Notes: generated by a model from the sequence alone, not told the origin. DNA of 64,000 bases from Jeotgalibacillus proteolyticus (GCF_002926065.1 NZ_PREZ01000005.1:418739-482738); one strand, 5' to 3'; counted from the first letter of the stretch, positions 17,467-27,413 are shown. Numbers and translations: made by a program.

Positions 17467-19644
17467 ATGACAACAGCCAGTATTCAGCAGCTTCTTAGCA
17501 AAATGACGCTACAGGAGAAAATTGCCCAGCTTATCCAGCTTGCCGGACCTTTTTTTAAAGGATCAAACCAACAGGGTGAGATTACCGGTCCAATGGCTGA
17601 AATGCCTATAACAGATGAACATGTTCTTAATGCAGGCTCTGTCCTTGGGGTCTCAGGAGCAGCAGAAGTGATTTCCATTCAGAAAAAGCATCTTGAAGAA
17701 AACCGCCTGGGCATCCCCCTTCTATTCATGGCAGATATCATTCATGGCTATAAAACCATTTTCCCTGTTCCGCTTGCGATCGGCTGCAGTTGGGATCTTG
17801 AGTTAGCACAAAAGAGTGCTGAAGCTGCGGCAAGAGAAGCTGCTGTATCTGGTGTACACGTTACATTTGCCCCGATGGTGGACCTTGTCAGGGACCCTCG
17901 CTGGGGGAGGGTGATGGAGTCTACCGGTGAAGACCCGTATTTAAACAGCTGTTTTGCACAGGCCTTTGTAAAAGGGTTTCAAAGCACAGACCTCAGCAAT
18001 AATCCTGATGCCGTTGCTGCCTGTGTAAAGCATTTTGCAGCGTACGGCGCGGTTGAAGCAGGCAGAGATTACAATACCGTGGATATGTCCGAAAGACAGT
18101 TGAGGGAAAGCTATCTCCCTGCTTACAAAGCAGCTTTAGACGCCGGCTGTGAAATGGTGATGACCGCTTTTAATACGGTCGATGGAATTCCTGCTACAGG
18201 AAATAAAGAGCTCATGAGAAGCCTTCTGCGGGAGGAATGGGGATTTGATGGTGTGCTCATTTCTGACTGGGGAGCAGTAAAGGAATTAATTCCGCATGGC
18301 GTCGCAGAGGACGAAAAAGAAGCCGCTAAAAAAGCCCTTCTTGCAGGCGTCGATATTGAAATGATGACTGAGTGCTACGTTCAGCATTTAGAGGAGCTGA
18401 TTGAAGAAGGCAGCATCAAGCTTGAATTGCTCGATGAAGCCGTCCTTCGAATTCTGGCTTTAAAAGAAAAGCTCGGTCTTTTTGACAATCCGTACAGAAG
18501 TGCTGACGTGGAAAAAGAAAAAGAAATCACAGGCCACCCTGATCACCGTAGAACCGCCCGGGAGATTGCTGCAAAATCATGCGTTCTTCTAAAAAATGAG
18601 AATCAGGTTCTTCCTCTTAAAAAGGAACAGCAGCTTGCTCTTGTCGGACCTTTTGCTGACAGCCAGGATCTTTTAGGGCCATGGGCAGGCGTTGGGGATC
18701 AGAAAGAGGCGGTTTCTTTAAAGGAAGCATTTGAACATACCTCTTCCTCTTTCTTAACAGCCAAAGGATGCGGAATTCAGGATGGCACACTTGAACAGAT
18801 GAACGAAGCGATAAACGCGGCCTCCCAGGCAGATGTCATTATTGCCGCCCTAGGTGAAAGCAGCAGCATGAGCGGGGAAGCAAATAACAGAACTAATATT
18901 CAGCTGCCAAAAGTCCAGCTTGAATTCCTCAAGAAGCTTGCAGCTTTGAATAAACCGATTATCACAGTGTTATTTAACGGTAGACCTCTTGACCTTAGCG
19001 GAGTGGCGGAATTCAGCGATGCCATTCTTGAAGCCTGGTACCCGGGAAGTGAAGGAGGAAATGCAGTTGCTGACCTATTATTTGGACATGTTAACCCTTC
19101 AGGAAAGCTATCCATGTCCTTCCCTGTCAATGTTGGTCAGGTGCCTGTTTACTATAACCACTTTAATACAGGGCGGCCAAAGGGAGCGCCGGATGCACAG
19201 GAGCATTATGTTTCAGATTATATGGATGCGCCAAACTCCCCTCTCTTCCCGTTTGGCTACGGACTGAGCTATACTGCTTTTTCCTATCAAAACCTGGAGC
19301 TTTCCACTGAGATTTTGGATGAAAAATCAGTTATTGAAGCTTCGATAACGGTAACCAATACCGGCAAAGAAGCCGGCGAGGAAATCGTGCAATTCTATAT
19401 TCGTGATATTTCAGGCGAAACCGTTCGTCCGATGAAGGAATTAAAAGATTTCAAGCGCATCTCGCTTAGCCCCGGCGAATCAGCTGAGGTGCAGTTTACG
19501 ATTACTGAAGATCAGTTACGCTATCATCACCAGGATCTTTCCTTTTCAAGTGATAACGGTGCGTTTGAGTTATTTATCGGAAAAAACAGCCAAGAAGTTC
19601 TTTCCCGGACATTTACTTTAACTAAGAAAGGCGGACAATACTAG
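17467..19644 (+). CDS. GH3 beta-glucosidase, probably acting on beta-1,2-glucobiose
   Basis: A 725-residue glycoside hydrolase family 3 enzyme without signal peptide, so cytosolic. The N-terminal barrel has FAPMVDLVRDPRWGRVMES and KHFAAYGAVEAGRDY. The nucleophile is Asp267 in GVLISDWGA. The second domain has GESSSMSGEANNRT, the likely acid/base region, and a fibronectin-III-like domain is at the C-terminus. It abuts the GH94 gene. Family is certain. Sophorose preference is inferred from the Listeria innocua Lin1840/Lin1839 arrangement. It would release glucose from the short products left by the phosphorylase. Confidence 0.93.
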   Translation: MTTASIQQLLSKMTLQEKIAQLIQLAGPFFKGSNQQGEITGPMAEMPITDEHVLNAGSVLGVSGAAEVISIQKKHLEENRLGIPLLFMADIIHGYKTIFPVPLAIGCSWDLELAQKSAEAAAREAAVSGVHVTFAPMVDLVRDPRWGRVMESTGEDPYLNSCFAQAFVKGFQSTDLSNNPDAVAACVKHFAAYGAVEAGRDYNTVDMSERQLRESYLPAYKAALDAGCEMVMTAFNTVDGIPATGNKELMRSLLREEWGFDGVLISDWGAVKELIPHGVAEDEKEAAKKALLAGVDIEMMTECYVQHLEELIEEGSIKLELLDEAVLRILALKEKLGLFDNPYRSADVEKEKEITGHPDHRRTAREIAAKSCVLLKNENQVLPLKKEQQLALVGPFADSQDLLGPWAGVGDQKEAVSLKEAFEHTSSSFLTAKGCGIQDGTLEQMNEAINAASQADVIIAALGESSSMSGEANNRTNIQLPKVQLEFLKKLAALNKPIITVLFNGRPLDLSGVAEFSDAILEAWYPGSEGGNAVADLLFGHVNPSGKLSMSFPVNVGQVPVYYNHFNTGRPKGAPDAQEHYVSDYMDAPNSPLFPFGYGLSYTAFSYQNLELSTEILDEKSVIEASITVTNTGKEAGEEIVQFYIRDISGETVRPMKELKDFKRISLSPGESAEVQFTITEDQLRYHHQDLSFSSDNGAFELFIGKNSQEVLSRTFTLTKKGGQY

Positions 19645-22600
19645 ATGCTACTAAAAACAAATCAGCTTCAATTAAATAATGGCGACACAACCGTTCAATT
19701 CCTGCCGACTGGAGACATTTCCACTTTTTCACACAAGCATATAATGATTAATCAATTACAAGGCAATACGCTGGACGGCTCGTTAAACAATTTATATTTG
19801 CGTGTGTTTGAAAATGGGGAGATCGTTTTCTATCCGCTTGCAGGAAAAAATTCAACAAGTACATTTTCAATCTCCCCTACTAAAGCAAAATGGGAAGGGA
19901 CCGTTCATAACGGCATAACCTATGAAGTGATATTCCACCTGGCTTCTGAAAAGCTTTGGTTCTGGGAAGTAAAAACGTCAGGCGCCGGCCATGAAATCGA
20001 TGTAATTTACGGACAGGACATGGGACTTGCCGATAAAAATGCAGTCCGCTCAAATGAAGCCTACATCGCCCAGTACGTGGACCATGCTGTCTTTAACGAT
20101 TCAGAAGGCTATGTGGTATGTTCCCGTCAAAATCAGCCTCAAGGGGAAGAGTTCCCTTACCTCGAGCAGGGGTCACTCGGGAAAAATACAGGCTACAGCA
20201 CAGACGGCTTCCAATTTTTCGGGCTGTCATATAAAGAAACGAATATCCCGGAAGCACTGACTGAAAAGTCATTGGAAAACAAAACGTACCAGTATGAGTT
20301 TGCCTATACTGCGCTTCAAAGTGAACGAATTCATTTAAACGGAAATGCTTCCTTTGTGTTTTACGGAGGTTTTGCAGAGGATCATGCGGAGGCTGTAACA
20401 GCGCCTGTTTTTAAGCCTCAACTGGCTGAAGTATGGGAAGGCATTCGCAAGGAGGAAGAGACTTTTGAACCTGCTGCAGCCTACGACCAACCCCTTTTGG
20501 CAGGCTCCGGTGTCTTTGCCTCAGAAGCAGCGACCCTTGAGGAAATAAACCAATTGTATCCTGAAAGAACACTTGAAGAATGGGATGGCAGCACTCTCCT
20601 GTCCTTTTTCACGCCTTCCTTTGAACATATTATTTTAAAGGAAAAAGAGCTTCAGTCAGAGCGTTCGCACGGTCATATTTTAATGAGCGGTGAAAATCAC
20701 CAGCTCAGCGGTCAGCCTGTCATTACCTCTACCTCCTACACGACGGGTGTATTCAATGCTCAGCTTGTAATCGGGAACACGACCATGAATAAGCTTTTAT
20801 CAAATGTCCGAAATGCATTGAATGTATTTAAGGCATCAGGACAGCGTATTTATATGAAAATGGCAGGTGAATATAAGCTTTTGACCATGCCTGCTGTTTA
20901 TGAGCTTGGCTTTAATTACGCCCGCTGGATTTATAAGCTGCCGGAGGACCGGCTGACCATTACAGTTTTCACTGCAACAAATAAGAAATCCGTGACGGTT
21001 CATTTGACTTCTGAAAATGGGATTGATTATGATTTTGCAGTGACAAACCAGGTCATTATGAATGGCAATGAATATGATGTGCCTTATCACCTGACGACGG
21101 GTGATGACTACTTTACCGTTTCCGGAGACGCTTCTTCCGATAATGGCGGAGTACATCCTGACCTTGCCTACCGTTTTTCCCTCGATCATAAAAATGCGAA
21201 AGTCACGAAAGAAGAGAATTCGCTTTTATGCATCCAGCTGGAACGCTCAAAGGAATGGACACTAACTGTCGATGGATCTTTGACAGGCGATTTTGAAGAG
21301 CAGACAGTACTCGATTTTAATGAGGAAAAAGAACGCTACAAAACGTATTTTAAACATGTGATGAACCATTTTGAATTAGCTCTTCCTGCCAATCAGGAAA
21401 AAGTTGAAAAAGTTAACGCGATCGCCTGGTGGTATACGCATAATATGCTCGTTCACTACTCCGTTCCGCACGGTCTTGAGCAGTACGGCGGCGCTGCCTG
21501 GGGTACGCGGGATGTTTGTCAGGGACCAACTGAATACTTTTTAGCTACTGCTCAATATGACAGCGTAAAAGAAATCATTAAAACCGTATATTCTCACCAA
21601 TACGAGGATAAAGGAAGCTGGCCGCAGTGGTTTATGTTTGATGCCTACAGCCACATTCAACAGGATCACAGCCACGGGGATGTAATCGTTTGGCCGCTTA
21701 AGGTTGTTGCAGATTACCTGACAGCGACCAATGATGCTTCTATCCTTGAAATGCCTGTTCCTTACACAGATCGAAACGGCTTTTCGTTTACTCAGGAGGC
21801 ACCGCTGCTTGATCATATTAAAAAGCAGATTTCAACAATCAAAAATGATTTCCTTCATGACACCCACCTTTCTTCTTATGGTGATGGTGATTGGGATGAT
21901 ACGCTTCAGCCAGCTAATCAACAGCTGAGACAATATATGGTCAGCAGCTGGACCGTTGCACTTACGTATCAGTCGGTCCGTACGTTCGCTAAAAGTCTGA
22001 AGGATGCTTATCCGGAAGAAGCAGAGGAATTTGCCAGTCTTGCTGAAGGCATCAGAGATGATTTCAGAAAATATTTATTAAAAACAGATGTGATTCCAGG
22101 GTTCCTTTATTTTGAAGATCCTGAGAATCCGGAAAACATGGTTCACCCGGATGATCAAAAAACCGGTATTCACTACCGTCTCCTGCCAATGACACGCAGC
22201 ATGATCAGTGAGCTTTTAACACCGGAGGAAGCAGAAAAATACAGGAAGCTTGTGATGGAGAAATTCTATTATCCTGATGGTGTCCGGCTCATGAGCCGTC
22301 CTGCTAATTATGAAGGCGGAGTTTCAAAGCATTTCAAACGGGCAGAACAGGCGGCAAACTTTGGAAGAGAAATTGGTCTTCAATACGTACATGCACATAT
22401 CCGTTTTGTAGAGGCAATGGCGAAGCTCGGCAGAACAGAAGAAGTATGGAAAGGCCTTGAAACCATTAACCCGATTGGTATCACATCCGTCGTGCCTAAT
22501 GCCGAAAAGCGTCAAAGCAATGCATATTTCAGTTCTTCTGATGGAAAATTCAATACCCGTTATGAGGCACAGGAACGATTTGCGGAGCTGCGCACAGGTG

Positions 22601-22950
22601 ATGTTGCGGTAAAAGGCGGCTGGAGAATTTACTCAAGCGGCCCGGGGATTTATATGAATCAATTAATCTCAAATGCACTCGGGTTCCGCCAGCAGGCAGA
22701 TCATCTCATTATTGACCCTGTCCTCCCTGCTTCTCTAGACGGACTGGAGTTTACATTTAAGCTTTACAATAAGCCGGTAACAATCCGTTATCACCTTTCT
22801 CAGGAAAAAACATATGCGATTGTAAACGGACAAAAAATCGAAAGCAGCCATCCTGAAAATCCTTATCGCCAAAATGGCATCAGGATCAGAAAAGATGATC
22901 TGTATGCTTTATTGACGGACAGCCATAACCTCATTGAAATATGGGGATAG
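19645..22950 (+). CDS. GH94 phosphorylase, probable 1,2-beta-oligoglucan phosphorylase
   Basis: A 1101-residue cytosolic GH94 protein. Its length and architecture match the Listeria 1,2-beta-oligoglucan phosphorylase (about 1090 residues) rather than cellobiose phosphorylase (about 800) or giant cyclic glucan synthases. The (alpha/alpha)6 domain has AAWGTRDVCQGPTEYF and the motif GDGDWDD (residues 746-752) with the presumed general acid, then KGGWRIYSSGPGIY. It would phosphorolyse sophoro-oligosaccharides to glucose-1-phosphate. Its ATG follows the GH3 stop with no gap. Confidence 0.9.
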   Translation: MLLKTNQLQLNNGDTTVQFLPTGDISTFSHKHIMINQLQGNTLDGSLNNLYLRVFENGEIVFYPLAGKNSTSTFSISPTKAKWEGTVHNGITYEVIFHLASEKLWFWEVKTSGAGHEIDVIYGQDMGLADKNAVRSNEAYIAQYVDHAVFNDSEGYVVCSRQNQPQGEEFPYLEQGSLGKNTGYSTDGFQFFGLSYKETNIPEALTEKSLENKTYQYEFAYTALQSERIHLNGNASFVFYGGFAEDHAEAVTAPVFKPQLAEVWEGIRKEEETFEPAAAYDQPLLAGSGVFASEAATLEEINQLYPERTLEEWDGSTLLSFFTPSFEHIILKEKELQSERSHGHILMSGENHQLSGQPVITSTSYTTGVFNAQLVIGNTTMNKLLSNVRNALNVFKASGQRIYMKMAGEYKLLTMPAVYELGFNYARWIYKLPEDRLTITVFTATNKKSVTVHLTSENGIDYDFAVTNQVIMNGNEYDVPYHLTTGDDYFTVSGDASSDNGGVHPDLAYRFSLDHKNAKVTKEENSLLCIQLERSKEWTLTVDGSLTGDFEEQTVLDFNEEKERYKTYFKHVMNHFELALPANQEKVEKVNAIAWWYTHNMLVHYSVPHGLEQYGGAAWGTRDVCQGPTEYFLATAQYDSVKEIIKTVYSHQYEDKGSWPQWFMFDAYSHIQQDHSHGDVIVWPLKVVADYLTATNDASILEMPVPYTDRNGFSFTQEAPLLDHIKKQISTIKNDFLHDTHLSSYGDGDWDDTLQPANQQLRQYMVSSWTVALTYQSVRTFAKSLKDAYPEEAEEFASLAEGIRDDFRKYLLKTDVIPGFLYFEDPENPENMVHPDDQKTGIHYRLLPMTRSMISELLTPEEAEKYRKLVMEKFYYPDGVRLMSRPANYEGGVSKHFKRAEQAANFGREIGLQYVHAHIRFVEAMAKLGRTEEVWKGLETINPIGITSVVPNAEKRQSNAYFSSSDGKFNTRYEAQERFAELRTGDVAVKGGWRIYSSGPGIYMNQLISNALGFRQQADHLIIDPVLPASLDGLEFTFKLYNKPVTIRYHLSQEKTYAIVNGQKIESSHPENPYRQNGIRIRKDDLYALLTDSHNLIEIWG

Positions 22951-22956
22951 CTTCTT

Positions 22957-22994
22957 TAAAACGAGCAGGCCTTTAAATAGGTCTGCTTGTTTTA
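22957..22994 (+). terminator. Terminator of the GH3-GH94 operon
   Basis: ACGAGCAGGCC pairs with GGTCTGCTTGT around an AT-rich loop and is followed by TTTTA. It starts 6 bp after the GH94 stop. Confidence 0.85.
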
Positions 22995-23055
22995 CGATAT
23001 TTTTCATACCGGCAGTCTCCTTTTGCATATACATCCAAAAAGGGGGCTGCTTTAT

Positions 23056-23187
23056 ATGGCATATATGGGTGTTGTGACTGCAGGTTTTTTAATGGTCTTA
23101 GGAATGGTCGGCGGAGCTTATTTTTATTTTATAAGGACCCTTGCGCTCGATCCAAAGGACTCTGTAAAGATTGATCCGAAAGAATAA
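23056..23187 (+). CDS. Small membrane protein of unknown function (43 residues)
   Basis: Starts MAYMGVV with AGGGGGC 8 nt upstream. One membrane helix (about residues 4-28) precedes a charged tail, ALDPKDSVKIDPKE. I do not recognise a family. It sits between two terminators, so it must have its own promoter. The good RBS and typical single-helix layout support it as real, but nothing in the sequence tells its role. Confidence 0.6.
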   Translation: MAYMGVVTAGFLMVLGMVGGAYFYFIRTLALDPKDSVKIDPKE

Positions 23188-23195
23188 TAAAAAAC

Positions 23196-23238
23196 AGGAG
23201 CTTTGGTATGAGCAGCATTCGCTCTTACCAAAGCTCCT
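23196..23238. terminator. Strong bidirectional terminator
   Basis: AGGAGCTTTGGTA-GAGC pairs with GCTC-TACCAAAGCTCCT, with T-rich tails on both strands. It separates the small membrane protein gene from the convergent 908-residue protein gene. Confidence 0.92.
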
Positions 23239-23246
23239 TTCAATTA

Positions 23247-25973
23247 TTAAAAATACACATAACCCATGGTTTTTTTATACTCAAGTTCAATTCGCTTTAG
23301 TTCCTTTTCATAAGGAACGACGATACTGAATTCACCATTTTTATTCAGCTTCGCCCTGTAGCTCTTATCCCCTTTAACAGTTATAAAGCCGCCCTTTTCA
23401 GTCTTTCCTTTTGCACCTGAAACAGTTCCTGCAATTACTACCGTTTCTCCATCAATCTTGTACGCTGATTCAATGAAGTAAGGGCTTTTCCCTTTGTTTT
23501 CTCTTTCGACTATCAGATTGTTATTGATACTGTCACGAATCACTTTATACGCTTTCCCGTCAAGAGCTTCATAGACAACGCTTGAGAGTACCGGATAAAA
23601 GGTCAGCTGATCAATGTCTGCCGGCAGGTCTCCGATGTTTTCAATCAAAAAGCTCTCCTGCCCTTCTTCGAGCTCTACATCCCCTGCATAAAGAATTTGC
23701 ACCGCTCTTCTTTCATCCTCCAAATCAAGAGAGAGAGTTTGTTGATTAATATGTAAGCCTAAAGCGCCCGGCTCTGTATTCGTTCGTGCGCTGACATACA
23801 CTCTATAGTTCCCTTCCTTGACTCCATCAGGGAATTGAATCTCTTTTTGCTGACCTGCAGGCATTTCGATATAGGCTCCTTTAGAAAAATCGGTTCCTCC
23901 TGCCCGCAGCTCAGGTGTGTTTGATTTAAATAATTTTATATCAGCAAGCGCTATATAACCTTTATTAAACCACTCATTATCAGATTGAACTGAAAATTGA
24001 ATCCGGATCTTTACTGCGTCTTCAGGAATAGCAGACACAGGTACGGTTTTGATGGCGCTGCTTCCTGAATACCAGTGACGGTAATGATAATTTACTCCCT
24101 GTACCTCTGAGATAACGGTGCTTTCCCCTTCTTCATTTAGAGCAAAAACCTCAGCCTTCAGCTCTGTATCGAATTCTAATCGTGTTGAAAACTGGAGGTT
24201 AATGGCGTCGCCAATTTGCGGTGCACCATCTTCGTCGCCAATGGAAATATCCTGATATAGATAGGAATCTCCATATAATCTCGTATTGTTGAACCCTGCT
24301 CCTTTTACAAAAAGAGCATTTTGACCGAACCAGTTCTCGTAAATTTGTGCTTCCTGATCTCTTGATGCTTCAGGAATAACATCTTCTTTTTGAGCCGATT
24401 CATTTGTTTCATCAAGCCCTGGATCAGTAGAGGGTTTATATACTAACGCTTTACTTTCATCTGACAAACTCGCATTCATAATAGTCAGCGGTTCATCCGG
24501 CAATTCACCGTATTGATCCTCCATCTCCAATGTAAAAGCTTTTTCCTTTTCTTTTTCAGCAGAGAACAAAGCGACTTTGCTCGTGTCATGCTGCAGGATG
24601 CGTGCAAGTGCCCTGACTGCTTCAATATTCGATTCTGCGCCTGAATTTATATTTACTTTGTCTTCATCGATCGCATCAAATGCAACGCCGGTTTCCTGGT
24701 TAAACATATGAACTTCTTTGTCGTTATTCCCAAGCCACCACTGACCTGCTACTCCAGCCATAAAGGCGTATTTTTCTTTTCCGGTGACTTCATATAATTT
24801 AATGAAATTATCAACATAAGATGCTGTTCCGTAATTAATTTGCGGATACACAATAGCGTTTGGCTGCTTTGAAAATGCTCTGCCTGAAATCATCATATCG
24901 CTTAAAAAACTGTCTGCTGCAAGCTCTGCAGCTGCAATCCAGTTTTTATTGTTTACTGCTTCACCAGCGAGCGCCATGGCCGCTGTCTGCTGACTTCCCC
25001 ACTCATTCCAGACATCCACCCGTTCAGAGTAGGTACTCATAAAACCGCCAAGCGGATACTCCTTAAAATCTCCATATTGAGAAGCATACAAAGCCTCCCC
25101 CAGCATTTGAATATTTTCTTTCACCGTTTCATCCGGTAAGAGAGCATAATGCTTCGTAAGTGCTTCAATTGCGATTGTTGATACCCAGTTATCATACAGA
25201 TCCCAGGCAGGATAATCCTCCCCGCCCTTCGTCGTATAGGTGCCATATAAAGGCTTAACCTTTTCGTTAATCCGCTTACTTGAGAGCTCCAGATGCTGCT
25301 TAACTCTCTCGGCCATTTCAGGATCTTTCTTTAACAGAATTTCATAGGAATAGCTTAAGGCTGTATAAGCTCTCACTGCCCAGTAACTGAATGTTTTTGA
25401 GGAGGAGTGAGAATCGCGTTTAAATAGTCCGCCATTTTCATCAAGTGCAACAAAGTTTCGGAAGTCTCCATCCTCTTCCTGCATCCACATGACAAATTCA
25501 AGCCCTTTCGTTATTTGGTCGAGGCTATGAGCGTCCTTGTACAGCTGGTAATGCTCAGCATACGCTGTTACGGCTCTTGCTACGTCATCGAGCGCCGCTA
25601 TTCCTTCCTGAGGGTCTCCGACATAATGATAGCCCTCGCTTAGATCGTCAGGGTTATTCGGTTCCGCGTATAATCTTGTGATCATCATTTCTGTCCCATC
25701 GACGGTTATGTCCTGACTGAGCCAGTTGAGGTGGTCGAGGTTCAGATACAGCTCATCTTTAATTCCGAGTTTGAATTTTTTAAAGTAAGAGAGGTCTTTT
25801 CGGGTGAGCTCGCCGTCCTGGTCGAAATCAAAGCTTTTGTTGTACTCGTTTTTTTCGATGGCTTTTTCAATTTTTTTCAAGGAGCCTTTGTTAGGTTTAG
25901 CCTGGGCGTTTGCTTCGGGGGCAAAGGGCAGCAGCAGGGAGACAGCCAGAAGGATCAAAACTAATTTTTTCAT
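23247..25973 (-). CDS. Secreted multidomain protein, candidate glycan-active enzyme of unknown specificity
   Basis: 908 residues. The signal peptide ends near ANA (residue 23). A single dockerin-like EF-hand follows (DFDQDGELTRKDL, residues 48-60). Residues about 75-465 are helix-rich with aromatic and acidic motifs typical of (alpha/alpha)6 barrels: LDDVARAV (128-135), YPAWDLYDNW (254-263), DVWNEWGSQQ (320-329), NINSGAESNIEA (441-452). The last ~330 residues look like beta-sandwich modules, including SKGAYIEMPAGQQKEIQF and a carboxypeptidase-regulatory-like end. I cannot place it in a CAZy family. A GTAACGTTAC palindrome in its promoter ties it to the GH130 locus regulator. It may cut the external polysaccharide into importable pieces. 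Confidence 0.8.
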   Translation of the reverse strand: MKKLVLILLAVSLLLPFAPEANAQAKPNKGSLKKIEKAIEKNEYNKSFDFDQDGELTRKDLSYFKKFKLGIKDELYLNLDHLNWLSQDITVDGTEMMITRLYAEPNNPDDLSEGYHYVGDPQEGIAALDDVARAVTAYAEHYQLYKDAHSLDQITKGLEFVMWMQEEDGDFRNFVALDENGGLFKRDSHSSSKTFSYWAVRAYTALSYSYEILLKKDPEMAERVKQHLELSSKRINEKVKPLYGTYTTKGGEDYPAWDLYDNWVSTIAIEALTKHYALLPDETVKENIQMLGEALYASQYGDFKEYPLGGFMSTYSERVDVWNEWGSQQTAAMALAGEAVNNKNWIAAAELAADSFLSDMMISGRAFSKQPNAIVYPQINYGTASYVDNFIKLYEVTGKEKYAFMAGVAGQWWLGNNDKEVHMFNQETGVAFDAIDEDKVNINSGAESNIEAVRALARILQHDTSKVALFSAEKEKEKAFTLEMEDQYGELPDEPLTIMNASLSDESKALVYKPSTDPGLDETNESAQKEDVIPEASRDQEAQIYENWFGQNALFVKGAGFNNTRLYGDSYLYQDISIGDEDGAPQIGDAINLQFSTRLEFDTELKAEVFALNEEGESTVISEVQGVNYHYRHWYSGSSAIKTVPVSAIPEDAVKIRIQFSVQSDNEWFNKGYIALADIKLFKSNTPELRAGGTDFSKGAYIEMPAGQQKEIQFPDGVKEGNYRVYVSARTNTEPGALGLHINQQTLSLDLEDERRAVQILYAGDVELEEGQESFLIENIGDLPADIDQLTFYPVLSSVVYEALDGKAYKVIRDSINNNLIVERENKGKSPYFIESAYKIDGETVVIAGTVSGAKGKTEKGGFITVKGDKSYRAKLNKNGEFSIVVPYEKELKRIELEYKKTMGYVYF

Positions 25974-26002
25974 GCATTTCTCCTTTTTGTGAGTTATTTT
26001 TT

Positions 26003-26012
26003 GTAACGTTAC
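26003..26012. promoter_or_regulatory. LacI-type operator of the 908-residue protein gene
   Basis: Perfect palindrome GTAACGTTAC in the context TTGTAACGTTACTTAA, 30 bp before the start codon. The core and the preceding TT are identical to the site at 31677-31686 in front of the LacI regulator gene. Confidence 0.72.
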
Positions 26013-26130
26013 TTAACATTATTTTTCGATGGAGAATGGAACAATCAATGCAAAGAGAAAATCAACTTCTGTATTCGAAGTACATTCTCTCTAACATATG
26101 AATTTCAACTAACCTTTTTAGATTGCCGGA

Positions 26131-26250
26131 TTGATTGCAGTGGAAGGGGGTGACTCCTGCGGGATGAAGCGGGAGCTTGAGATCCACTTGCGCTAGCAAG
26201 TTAGCTCAAGCCCCGCCCCGCGGAAAGCATCCCCCTGCAACGGAAATCAA
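26131..26250 (+). repeat. Interspersed palindromic repeat, subclass A
   Basis: Bounded by TTGATT and AATCAA with the common core. Together with the operator at 26003-26012 it accounts for most of the 363-bp gap between the 908-residue protein gene and the GH130 gene. I see no small gene or terminator hairpin for GH130 in the remaining bases. Confidence 0.9.
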
Positions 26251-26336
26251 TTTTTACATTAAGAGGGATTCACCAATAACAACAATAAATCTCGAAGCAC
26301 ATGCTAACTTTTAATAGATTGATTTTCACTACAACC

Positions 26337-27413
26337 TTATCTGCTAATCACTGATTTCTCATAAACCAATGAGTCAAGTATCTCCTGGAGGCTTAGTTCT
26401 GCACAGGCCATGGAGGTGTCGGCTACGCCGTAATACATTTTGACCACATCCCCTTCGACCAATACACCGCAGGAAAATACGACATTTCCAAAAAAGCCTT
26501 GTACCTCATAGTCCGCCTCCGGCTCAAGGATCGGCGCATCCGATCGTGCGAGGACTTTAGATGGGTCCTCTAAATCAAGCAGCACCGCACCCATGCAATA
26601 ACGGCTTTCCTTCGACGCACCGTGGTACAGCTCCAGCCAGCCTTTTTCTGTCTTGATTGGAACCGCACCTCCTCCGATTCGTCCGTTATCCCATTTGTTT
26701 TCACGCAGCCCGATCAGGTGACGGTGATTTCCCCAGTACAGAAGATTATCAGATTCTGCGATCCAAATTTCCGGTGCACCTGTGCTTTTAGGAACAGGGC
26801 GATGAAGGGCATAGTATTTCCCATTTATTTTTTCAGGAAAAATAAGTACATCCTTATTCTCCGGGGCAAAAATCATGCCAAGATGCTCGTATGTTTTAAA
26901 ATCCTCAGTCGAAACGAGCACCTCCCCTACCCCATTCTTAGAGATCGCACTGAAATAGATATAATAGACGGCGCCTATTTTAGTAATGCGCGGGTCTTCA
27001 ATGCCAAAAGTCTCCAGATTAGTAGAAGGATAAATAAACGGATCCTCATCAATCGTAAAATTCCTGCCGTCCCTGCTTCGTGCAATGCGCAAATAGGAAA
27101 GTGAGGTTAAATAGCTGAATTGATCGCTGCCTTGTTGATTGATGACTCTTGGATCAGAAAAATCATAACGCGGATCATTAAGGCTAAAGGACAAAATCTC
27201 AAGCTTGTTTGTTTCTGGATTAAATACAGGTGATTTTACGGTATGATGATCCTCTGATACCGGACGTTCAGCTACCCGAAGAAGCATAATGACTTCTCCG
27301 TTAAATGTCGTGATGCCTGCATTAAAGGCACCGATGACTTCAAATCCTTCTTTATGCGGTTTGATCGACGCAGGTGTGACTAGCGGGTTTTCTTCATATC
27401 GATAGACATTCAT
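26337..27413 (-). CDS. GH130 beta-mannoside phosphorylase
   Basis: A 358-residue five-bladed propeller enzyme of family GH130, cytosolic. The general acid is Asp140 in FGIEDPRITKIGAVYYIYFS. RIGGGAVPIKTEKGWLELYHG is the second hallmark, with a phosphate-binding arginine/lysine region before it. Such enzymes phosphorolyse beta-mannosides to mannose-1-phosphate. The sequence alone does not tell beta-1,4 from beta-1,2 linkage. It overlaps the DUF1861 gene by 4 nt and is the last gene of the importer operon. Confidence 0.9.
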   Translation of the reverse strand: MNVYRYEENPLVTPASIKPHKEGFEVIGAFNAGITTFNGEVIMLLRVAERPVSEDHHTVKSPVFNPETNKLEILSFSLNDPRYDFSDPRVINQQGSDQFSYLTSLSYLRIARSRDGRNFTIDEDPFIYPSTNLETFGIEDPRITKIGAVYYIYFSAISKNGVGEVLVSTEDFKTYEHLGMIFAPENKDVLIFPEKINGKYYALHRPVPKSTGAPEIWIAESDNLLYWGNHRHLIGLRENKWDNGRIGGGAVPIKTEKGWLELYHGASKESRYCMGAVLLDLEDPSKVLARSDAPILEPEADYEVQGFFGNVVFSCGVLVEGDVVKMYYGVADTSMACAELSLQEILDSLVYEKSVISR

